Shown piece by piece: positions 7,543 through 15,400 of a stretch of DNA of 24,332 nucleotides. This stretch comes from CAZNLL01 sp964573885. GTDB taxonomy: Bacteria > Desulfobacterota > DSM-4660 > Desulfatiglandales > Desulfatiglandaceae. The stretch is taken from assembly GCA_964573885.1 (NCBI GenBank), contig CAZNLL010000050.1, forward strand, positions 1 through 24,332, given 5' to 3'. Each line of letters opens with the position of its first letter. Positions within the stretch are counted from its first letter, which is position 1. The notes under the pieces are model-generated. The model did no database searches. It had not been told where the DNA came from and saw nothing but the letters and a program-made list of their open reading frames with translations. Made by a program: the position numbers and the translations under genes.

Positions 7543-8481
7543 TCAGGGACTTTTAAGGAACCCTTCCGCCTCTCTTAGGGCCGTTTCAAAGGCTTCGTGC
7601 GGAATCCACAGGGCTTCCCTGTCCGCCTTGTACCAGGTCCACTGTCTTTTAGCATATCTTCGGGTATCCCTTTGAAGACCCCGAAGGGCCTCCTCAAGAG
7701 ACCACTCCGACTGAATGTATTTGACCATGTGTCTGTACCCGATGGATTTCATGGGTTTCAATTCGGCCGAGTAGCCCTCGTTCAAAAGCCTCTTCGTCTC
7801 CTCCACCAGTCCCGCCTCTATCATGTCCACGCTCCGCCTGTTAATGCGTTCATAGAGGCCCTGCCTGTCCATGTCCAGGTAGAGCTTGAGGACCCTGAAA
7901 GGCCGCTCTCGAAAGCCATGGTGCGCCTGGAGATCCGAGGGACGTAGGCCCTTTACATGGATAATTTCAAGGGCCCGGATGAGTCTCACCCTGTCCTTTG
8001 GATGAATCCTTTTTGCGGACTCCGGATCGAGCCTTTTGAGTCTTTCATAGACCCTTTCAGTGCCGCAGAGCTCGCATTCCCTTCTTAACGATTCCCTGAA
8101 GGCCTCATCCGCCTTGGGGCCGGGGAAAAGCCCGCCTATCAGGGCCTTTATATACAGGCCGGTCCCTCCCACGAGGAAGCAAACCCTTTGCCGTTCGTGG
8201 ATCTCCCGCACCAGGGGCATGGCCCGGGATCGGTAAATGGCCGCGTTGAACTCCTGATCCGGGTCAACCACATCCAGCAGGTGATGGGGTATTCCCTTGC
8301 GTTCTGCCCGTGCGGGTTTCGCCGTTCCAATGTCCATGCCCCTGTAAACCTGCATGGAGTCCGCGTTGATGATCTCCCCTCCCAGGGTCTCGGCCAAGGC
8401 CACGCCCAGGGCGGTCTTTCCACTGGCTGTGGGTCCTGCAATGACCACCACCTTGGGCCTTTCCTTTTTGCCTCCGCCCAC
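7543..8481 (-). CDS. miaA: tRNA dimethylallyltransferase
   Basis: MiaA attaches a dimethylallyl group to N6 of adenosine 37 in tRNAs that read codons starting with U. The P-loop GPTASGKT is at residues 16-23. It is followed by IINADSMQVYRGMDIGTAKP (by the usual pattern, substrate and base contacts), the HHLLDVVDP motif and LVGGTGLYIKAL. The C terminus keeps IGYRHM and the TRRYAKRQWTWYK segment that contacts tRNA. The length of 312 residues is normal. The start is GTG at 8481, with AGGGG about eight bases upstream, 20 bases after the mutL stop. The mutL-miaA order is a common pairing in bacteria. Fidelity and wobble functions may thus be expressed together with the envelope genes downstream. 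Confidence 0.96.
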   Translation of the reverse strand: MGGGKKERPKVVVIAGPTASGKTALGVALAETLGGEIINADSMQVYRGMDIGTAKPARAERKGIPHHLLDVVDPDQEFNAAIYRSRAMPLVREIHERQRVCFLVGGTGLYIKALIGGLFPGPKADEAFRESLRRECELCGTERVYERLKRLDPESAKRIHPKDRVRLIRALEIIHVKGLRPSDLQAHHGFRERPFRVLKLYLDMDRQGLYERINRRSVDMIEAGLVEETKRLLNEGYSAELKPMKSIGYRHMVKYIQSEWSLEEALRGLQRDTRRYAKRQWTWYKADREALWIPHEAFETALREAEGFLKSP

Positions 8482-8501
8482 CTTTTACACCCCTCATCCT
8501 C

Positions 8502-10226
8502 TCAAAGGACCCGTTTAAACATCTTCTCCATCTCGTAATAGGTCAATCTCTTAAACACGGGGCGGCCGTGAGGGCAGTTTGTGGGCAAATCCATCTCTTC
8601 AAGCTGTTCCAGGAGGTGGGTCATCTCTTGTTGGGTCAAGACCTGGCCCGCCCTGATCGCGCCATGGCAGGCCATCACCGTAAGGGCCCTGTCCAGGATA
8701 TCCTCCTCGTCGTGTTTTTCTTCCTCCAGTTCCAGAGCGAGTTCAGGGAAGAATTGTTCCCACCTGACATGCTTCAGCAAGGCCGGAAAAGACCTCAAAA
8801 GAAAGGCGTTGCCCCCAAAAGGCTCGATTTCAATGCCCAGGCGGGAGAGCCTCTCCCCCTTTTCTGTGATGATCCCGGTCTCCTTGGTGCTCAGTTCCAG
8901 GCTGTAAGGCACCAGCAGCCTCTGGGATTCAATTCCCGCTGTTTTGAGCCCCTTTTTGAGGGTTTCATAGACAACCCTTTCATGGGCCGCGTGCTGGTCA
9001 ATAATAGCGAGCCCATCTTCCACCTGACAGAGGATGTATGTATTTCCCAGTTGTCCTATCACCCTGGGCCCTCTCCAGTGTACAGGTTCTTGAGCAGTTT
9101 CTTCACCCCTTGGAAATGAAATCCCCCGGCTGCCTTCCTGGTATGTCCATGTCGGTTCGGCCGCCCCATGCACAGGGACCCTGTCCCGGACAGGCCATGA
9201 TTGTCCCTGAGGGATGTCATATCCCGCGAGGCCGTGGATGCTCCCGGCCAGGGCCTTCTGAACCGTTGAAGCGGTGGTGTCAAAAACAAGGCGGCTCAGG
9301 TGGAAACGCACCTCTTGCTTGGTGGGGTGGACGTTGACGTCCACCTTGGCTGGATCCACTTCCAGAAACACCACCGCCTGGGGGTACTGCCCCTTCATGA
9401 GGCGCTGTCCATAGCCCTGAATGACGGCTTTCGTCAGGAGCCGGTCCCGCACATTCCGGCCGTTTACATAGACAAAAAGGCGGTCCCCCCGGGATCTTGT
9501 ATAATCCGGGGGGGCCAAATACACCCTGATTTTCAGATCCTCCCCGGCTTTTTCCGCCTCTATCATGACCCCCGCCACCTGTCTGCCGAAAAGAATCCCG
9601 AACCTGGGTATGAGATCACCTGAGGCGGGAAGATTCAAAAGGGTCTTTTTCCCTTCATCAAGCCTGAAGGCCTTGCCCGGGAAGGGCAGGGCCGATCTCA
9701 CCAGGACATCCAGCATATGATCCGTCTCAGTCCTTGAGGCCCTAAGGAATTTGCGCCTTGCAGGAATGTTAAAGAACAGGTCCCTCACCTCCACCGTGGT
9801 CCCGGCCGGTGCCCCGGTCTCCTCAACCCCTGCCACCTTCCCTCCTGCCACCTTCAACCGGTAAGCCACAAGCTGGTCCTCGGGACGCGAGGTAATCTGC
9901 ATCCTGGATACGGCCGCCATGCTGGGGATGGCTTCACCCCGGAAACCCAGGGTCTTTACGGAAAAAAGGTCAGAAGCGGTCCCTATTTTGCTTGTTGCGT
10001 GCCTCTCAATACACAAGAGGAGGTCATCCCTTGACATGGCCCTGCCGTTATCACTGACCTTGACCAGGCCCTTGCCGCCCTTCTCAATGGCAATAACAAT
10101 CCGATTTGCCCCCGCGTCCAGGCTGTTGTCAAGGAGTTCTCTCAGAACAGAGGCAGGCCGCTCAATCACCTCACCGGCTGCAATCTGCGAAGCCACCTTC
10201 TCTGGAAGGATCCTAATGGTACTCAT
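8502..10226 (-). CDS. mutL: DNA mismatch repair protein MutL (endonuclease type)
   Basis: MutL couples mismatch recognition by MutS to strand removal. From the ATG at 10226 it has 574 residues. The N-terminal GHKL ATPase shows Glu30, Asn34, the DNG segment at 59-61 and TLGFRGEA. The C-terminal half carries the nuclease metal motif DQHAAHERVVYE (410-421, DQHA(x)2E(x)4E), plus ACHGAIR and CPHGRP. It is thus the nicking type found in bacteria without MutH. The frame stays open to 10259, but family alignment (STIRILP at the N terminus) and the ATGA overlap with the stop of the phospholipase-like gene favour 10226. Odd point: the normally invariant second glycine of DNGxG is alanine (codon 10038-10040). 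The linker between halves is short but present. Confidence 0.96.
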   Translation of the reverse strand: MSTIRILPEKVASQIAAGEVIERPASVLRELLDNSLDAGANRIVIAIEKGGKGLVKVSDNGRAMSRDDLLLCIERHATSKIGTASDLFSVKTLGFRGEAIPSMAAVSRMQITSRPEDQLVAYRLKVAGGKVAGVEETGAPAGTTVEVRDLFFNIPARRKFLRASRTETDHMLDVLVRSALPFPGKAFRLDEGKKTLLNLPASGDLIPRFGILFGRQVAGVMIEAEKAGEDLKIRVYLAPPDYTRSRGDRLFVYVNGRNVRDRLLTKAVIQGYGQRLMKGQYPQAVVFLEVDPAKVDVNVHPTKQEVRFHLSRLVFDTTASTVQKALAGSIHGLAGYDIPQGQSWPVRDRVPVHGAAEPTWTYQEGSRGISFPRGEETAQEPVHWRGPRVIGQLGNTYILCQVEDGLAIIDQHAAHERVVYETLKKGLKTAGIESQRLLVPYSLELSTKETGIITEKGERLSRLGIEIEPFGGNAFLLRSFPALLKHVRWEQFFPELALELEEEKHDEEDILDRALTVMACHGAIRAGQVLTQQEMTHLLEQLEEMDLPTNCPHGRPVFKRLTYYEMEKMFKRVL

Positions 10227-11116
10227 AAATCCAGGAATTGTTGATCTATGCTGAACCATCTGGGGGGGCGACGGGGGCTAAAGAATCTCGGGGGGAATCT
10301 CTTCCCCCTGGCGAGACGGAGGTTCTCTTTCCCCAGAGGATCATACAAGAGGCATGGGGAGGAGTCAGGGCGAGACAGGAAATCTTTCACAAGGCGGCAT
10401 GAAAGCTCAACCATGACGGCCACATATTGGTGGAAGCCCTGCCACCGGTCTTCCTTCCCCACAGAGAAAATGCCACGGGTCACATGACAGTAGTCGGAAA
10501 ACTTGACCGACTGGGTAAAAACCTGTTTTTTGGCCTTAAATTCGTTCCTGTTTTTTCCAACCATTCCACCCAGGAGTTCATCGCAAGCCCCATGATCCAT
10601 GCGCAGTATCTCCCGGGCCACCTTGGTATAGGCCGGACCGATTGAATAGTCTGCCTTAAATTCCCAATACAGGTGGCCTCGTCTTCGCCCGGTGGGGCAA
10701 ACGCTGACCAGGTTGGGGACAAAAAAATTGTGTGCCACCACGTCCGCGGCGAGATGGGATAAAATGCCGTAAGTGAAAGCCGCTTCCTGGTCGTCTTTTG
10801 ATCCCTCCAGGCAACTGAACCCGCCGGCCCAATTGTGGGGATGCCCCGCTCTTTTTGTCTTGCTCTTACCAATGAAAAAATCCGCGGCCAGGCATCCGTA
10901 AAGGTACTCCCGAGGGAAGGCCGTGATCACCCTGGCCACGGCCGGCAAAAGCAGGCTTGCCTCACTGAGTGCACTCAGGGCCGTCACCGTGTGGACACCC
11001 GGACCCCAGGCGAAGGCGCTTTGTTCAAAAAAGAGTTGGACAAGAGCGGACACACCCGCAAAAAAAAGAAGATTCAGAAAAAAAATCACGATCCTCTGGC
11101 TCCATGCTCGTTGCAA
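10223..11116 (-). CDS. Secreted zinc phospholipase C-like protein
   Basis: This 297-residue protein matches the zinc-dependent phospholipase C fold (Bacillus cereus PLC / Clostridium alpha-toxin family). A signal peptide with hydrophobic core at about residues 9-30 ends in AFA, so cleavage would expose Trp37. In the family the new N-terminal Trp is itself a zinc ligand. The other expected ligands can be placed: His42, Asp79, His94 (or 92), His121, Asp125, His129, then His148 and Glu152 in the HxxxE spacing. Substrate is probably a phospholipid or related phosphodiester outside the cytoplasm. The start is uncertain: TTG at 11116 has no clear ribosome binding site, and GTG codons slightly downstream are alternatives. 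The stop overlaps the mutL start. The pairing with mutL looks like operon packing and not shared function. Confidence 0.8.
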   Translation of the reverse strand: MQRAWSQRIVIFFLNLLFFAGVSALVQLFFEQSAFAWGPGVHTVTALSALSEASLLLPAVARVITAFPREYLYGCLAADFFIGKSKTKRAGHPHNWAGGFSCLEGSKDDQEAAFTYGILSHLAADVVAHNFFVPNLVSVCPTGRRRGHLYWEFKADYSIGPAYTKVAREILRMDHGACDELLGGMVGKNRNEFKAKKQVFTQSVKFSDYCHVTRGIFSVGKEDRWQGFHQYVAVMVELSCRLVKDFLSRPDSSPCLLYDPLGKENLRLARGKRFPPRFFSPRRPPRWFSIDQQFLDL

Positions 11117-11147
11117 GAATCATACACGGCCTGCAAGGGCACACCCG

Positions 11148-12395
11148 TCAAAGCAGTTCCCCCACTGAAACCGTTCGGTCCCCGAGCATATTCACGTAAC
11201 TTCCGAACTCGTTATCATACCATCCGTAAATAACGGCCTGGGTGATGGCGATCCGCACCACATCCTGGCTGGTTAAAGGCGACTCACCCTGACCCGAGAT
11301 TTGACAGACCTTGTGAAGGTCAATGTTGACCTCTGCGGTGCGGGTGTGCGTTTCATGACCCTCAATGATGGCTGCAGCCCTTGGAAGGCCGATAATATCC
11401 GAGGACACATTTTGACTATCCGAGTAATGCAGGTAGCCGTGCGAGTCCCGGGCCGCCGCTTCCCTGAAAATGGCATTGATCCCCTCTCTGCGAATGGACT
11501 CCCCCGAAGGCTCCTCCTGGAGGTTTACTACCAGGACGATCAACGATCCTGTTGAAGTAGGAATCCGTACGGATTCAGCCATGAATCCAATGTGTTTCAT
11601 CTCCGGGATCACAAGGCCCAGGGTATTTGCCGCGCCGGTGCTGGTCAGAATAATATTGTTTATTACACTGCGGTTCTTTCGCAAATCCCCTGCCCCTGTA
11701 CCGGGGAGGCGGTCCAGGACCGCCTGGGAACCCGTGACCGCATGAACCGTGGCCATGGAAGCGGTCAGGATCTTCTGGGCGCCGAAAAAATCCAGAAGGG
11801 GCTTCATCATATGGGCCAGGCAGGTGGTGGTGCAGGAGGCGTTGGAAATGATCCTGTGAATGCGGGGGTCATAATCATTATCATTGACACCCATCACCGT
11901 GGTCACTGCATCCTCCGGCATGGACTTGGTTTTATCCTTGATCTTAAAGGGGGCGGAAACGACCACCTTTTCAGCCCCGCATTCGAGGTGACCCCGTACG
12001 GACCCGTTCGGATCTTCGGCCGGCAGGGTCGGATCCAGGAACCGCCCGGTGGAGTCCACCACAAGCCTCACCCCGTGGTTTCCCCATCCAATATCCTTAG
12101 GATTTCTGGACTCTCTCAATACCTTGACCTTCACCCCGTCAAGGACAAGGGTTCCCGCCTTCTCGTCCACGTCCTGGATGACCCCTCCCCCCTGATGCCC
12201 GTAAAGATAACCTCCCAGGGAACCATAGGTGGAGTCTCTCTCCAAATAGTGGACCAGGTCATGGAGTGATTTGCCCACTTCACGGCCCACATTCACCACG
12301 ATTTCATGAAAATACCGTCGGCCCACATGGTGCCAAAGTGCCAGTTTGCCGATTCTGCCGAGCCCGTTGATACCCAGTTTGCGCCCTCCGCCCAT
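11148..12395 (-). CDS. Glyceraldehyde-3-phosphate dehydrogenase-like protein
   Basis: This is a GAPDH-fold oxidoreductase of 415 residues, about 80 longer than the usual 330-340. The NAD-binding GINGLGRIGK is at residues 8-17. The catalytic cysteine is Cys188 in SNASCTTTCLAH, and the partner His218 lies in TVHAVTGSQ. The C terminus has GWYDNEFGSYVN. Typical phosphorylating enzymes read SNASCTTNCLAP, so the Asn after CTT is Thr here and the final Pro is His. Extra residues lie before the cysteine. The ATG at 12395 has AAAGGAG close upstream; the frame is open to an ATG at 12419 without a site. It starts 25 bases after the dikinase-like gene and likely shares its mRNA. The reaction may be normal glycolytic GAPDH activity or a related aldehyde oxidation. 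A separate housekeeping gapA may exist elsewhere. Confidence 0.88.
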   Translation of the reverse strand: MGGGRKLGINGLGRIGKLALWHHVGRRYFHEIVVNVGREVGKSLHDLVHYLERDSTYGSLGGYLYGHQGGGVIQDVDEKAGTLVLDGVKVKVLRESRNPKDIGWGNHGVRLVVDSTGRFLDPTLPAEDPNGSVRGHLECGAEKVVVSAPFKIKDKTKSMPEDAVTTVMGVNDNDYDPRIHRIISNASCTTTCLAHMMKPLLDFFGAQKILTASMATVHAVTGSQAVLDRLPGTGAGDLRKNRSVINNIILTSTGAANTLGLVIPEMKHIGFMAESVRIPTSTGSLIVLVVNLQEEPSGESIRREGINAIFREAAARDSHGYLHYSDSQNVSSDIIGLPRAAAIIEGHETHTRTAEVNIDLHKVCQISGQGESPLTSQDVVRIAITQAVIYGWYDNEFGSYVNMLGDRTVSVGELL

Positions 12396-12420
12396 GCCTC
12401 TCCTTTCCGTCTCTCCCATT

Positions 12421-15400
12421 TCAAACGCTTTCCATTTCCTCTATCTTCATAGCGCCCAAATAGACAGAGCCCTCTGCGCCATCAATGCTGATCCAATCCC
12501 CTGATTTGAGGACCCTTTGGCCCAATGAACAGGACCCGTTCTTTTCCATGCAAATGAGGTTTGAACAGCCCACAACACAGGTCTTTCCCAGTCTGTGTGC
12601 CACAATGGCGGCATGGGAAGTGGCCCCCCCCCTGGCCGTTAGCAGCCCGTCGGCCTCGTAGATCTCTTTAATATCATCGGGCACCGTATCCCCCCTCACG
12701 AGGATGAATAATGTGCCAGGGTCCATCTTACGCCACTTCCGAATTTCGTCAACACTGAATACGACCCTTCCTGACATGGCCCCCCCGCTCACCCCTATGC
12801 CGTGACCGAGGAGGTTCAACGGTTTATCCTGAGAAATATCAAAGGAGTAGACCTTTTTCCTTTCCCGCATGGCCATTTCCCGGGTTTGCAAGATATACAG
12901 GTTCTCCTCTTTGCTTCCCTCAAAGGTGAACTCCATCTCCTGGGGGCTCCACTTCCTCCCGTAGACCAGTTCCTTTGCCCATCCTTTCATGGTCTGGTAG
13001 ATCTCCGGAAACCGGGTCTCCAGGGCCATATTGCTTTCCCTGGCCTCTATCTCCGCCTGCTTTACGGAGATAGGGAAGGTCCTGACCAGCCCTGAAACCA
13101 CATCTTCTCCCTGGTTCCCGGGAGTATAGTCCCCCCACAGGACGATCATGTCCCCCGACCACCTGGGATTATGGGTAAAAAAGACCCCTGCCCCGGCTTT
13201 TTGGGAAAAATTCCCGAAGACCATGGTCTGGACGGTTACCGCCGTGCCCCAGTCATCGGAGATGCCCATGATCTTTCGGTAGGTCTCCGCCTTGGGGGCG
13301 TACCAAGAATCAAGGACCTTCCTGATCGCGATGTAGAGTTGCTCCAGGGGTGACAATTCAATGTCTATACCGTTGTCCCGGATAAGACGCTTGTATGTCA
13401 GGGCCACCTCTTTCATCTGGTCGCCGGTGAAGTCTTTCTTATAAGGAACACTAAGTCGTTTCTTAAAATCGTCAATAATTGCATCGAAATCATCCCTCAA
13501 AAGGCCGAAGGCCATTCCGTAGCACTGAAGGAAGCGCCGATAGGTGTCCCAGCCGAACCAGGCGTTACCGGTCAAGGCGATCAGGCCCTGGACCACCTCC
13601 TCGTTAATGCCCACATCAAGAAAGGTGCTCATCATTCCCGGCTGGGAAATGGATGAACCGCTTCTCACGGACAGGAGCAAGGGTTCGCCGGGGTCACCCA
13701 AGGTCTTTCCCGTTGACTTTTCCAGCAGGGCCACTTGCTGGGTGACCTGTTCCTCAAAATTTTTTCTGGCCAGGGGGTACTCCTCCACGATCTCCCGGCA
13801 CCTGAAAACCTCTGTGGTCACAATAAATCCTGGAGGTACAGGGAGGCCGTAGCTGTTCAGCTTGACCAGGTTCAGCCCCTTGTTTCCCAGGTGAATGAGG
13901 TCGAAGACTTCCTTTTTGACGGGTTCTATGGGTGTGAGTGTCTTGTAGGGCTCATAACTGAGCAAGAGGCGAAGCCGCTCTTTCGGGAGTTCGTCCGCTT
14001 CCTGATGGAGGGTCTTGAGGATCCGGCCCAAAAAGAGGTCAAGCTGCTGAAGCCCCAGGGAGGAAGCGATCCGGTCCCTCAGGAAGACCTCGGTCACCCG
14101 GTGGTTGAGTTTTTCCCGGTCATCGGGACCTTCCGGGGGGAGATATTTGGGCAAGAGGTTCTCTGCGGGCGTCTGCCCCAGGATCTTAAGGAGGTTTTTC
14201 TGATGGATGTTATTGAAATAGTCATTGACCAGGTTGCTCACCGCCTGGGAAAAGCCTCTCAAAATGTCCAGATACTGGGTGGCGGAAAACCCCCTGATTT
14301 CCAGGGAGTGGGCCAAAAGATCCAGCTGCCGTTCCATCTCCAGAGAGGAGAGGCCGTCCAATTTCAGGGCCCGGTCAAAAAGGTGAAGATACTGATATAC
14401 CTGGAAAAAAGTGGCCCGGGTGATGAGATTGAGGTCAATGGATTCTACCAGTTCCTCAAAGAGAACATTCACCAGGGATTCAAGGCGAAAGGTCAGTCCC
14501 AGGGCATCAAACTTCATTTCATGGTAACTCCCGTACATGGACGGGATGTCTACGGTAAAATGGCGTTTTCTATAAATATCCTCCCGGACTTCATAACCCT
14601 CCGGGGAAAGGATAATCTCTTTGAGCCGCTTGAGATAGGCAAGGAGTTTCTTGATTTTTTCGGTGGGATATGTCTCGGTCAAGGCCTTCCTTAAAAAGCC
14701 CAAGTCTGGCAAGCCGCTCGACTCAAGCCGGTCCAAATACCCGTCCACTTCCGTAAAACCCAGGTAATATTTCTGGTAGAGCAATTTGTAGGCGGTTATA
14801 GCCAGGCTCACCCGCTCTGCATCCGTGTCTGTGGTCCCCGGAACCTGGGCCGCCAGAGACCTGACCCCGTCCCCTTCAAAATGGAGGAGATCCCTCACCT
14901 CCCCCAGGCCCTTGGCCTGAAAGATACGGCCCACTACCTGGTGGACCCCGTCAATATATGTGCCGGTCGTCTCAATTTGTTCGTAGATGTTCGGGGGGAC
15001 ATAGGGCCTTACCGCCTCTTTGTTCTTACTCCGCCAAAAATCAAGGGTCCCCTCAATGAGCCCGATGATCTCATTGCTGCTCTCCACATGGCTCTGTTTT
15101 CTCAAGAAATGGATGAGTGGATCCCTTCTCAGGCAGATTTCATCAATCTTGGTTGAGATGTCTCTGAGTGTCCCTTCCGCCCCGATGTCATTAAAATAAC
15201 AAGGAAAAAGGCGGGACAACTGTTTGGCCAGATTATAAACAGGGCCTATATCACTGTTCAAAAATCGGGTGATATCCCGGGGAAAAAGATCCGTGTCCTT
15301 AATGAACACCCCGCTCAGGGAGAGGTGAATAATGAGGGAGGAAAGCAGCTTTTTGGACCACTTGGGATTGAGCTCAATGAGCTTAAGCCAGGTCCGGATA

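Noticed and set aside
12421..12446. Loss of the dikinase PEP domain by a frameshift or stop mutation.
   Set aside because: The next gene begins 25 bases on, with its own ribosome binding site, leaving no room for a remnant barrel domain.
13735..14694. A 319-codon open frame on the plus strand.
   Set aside because: It is antisense to the dikinase-like gene, which has firm PPDK motifs in the other strand.
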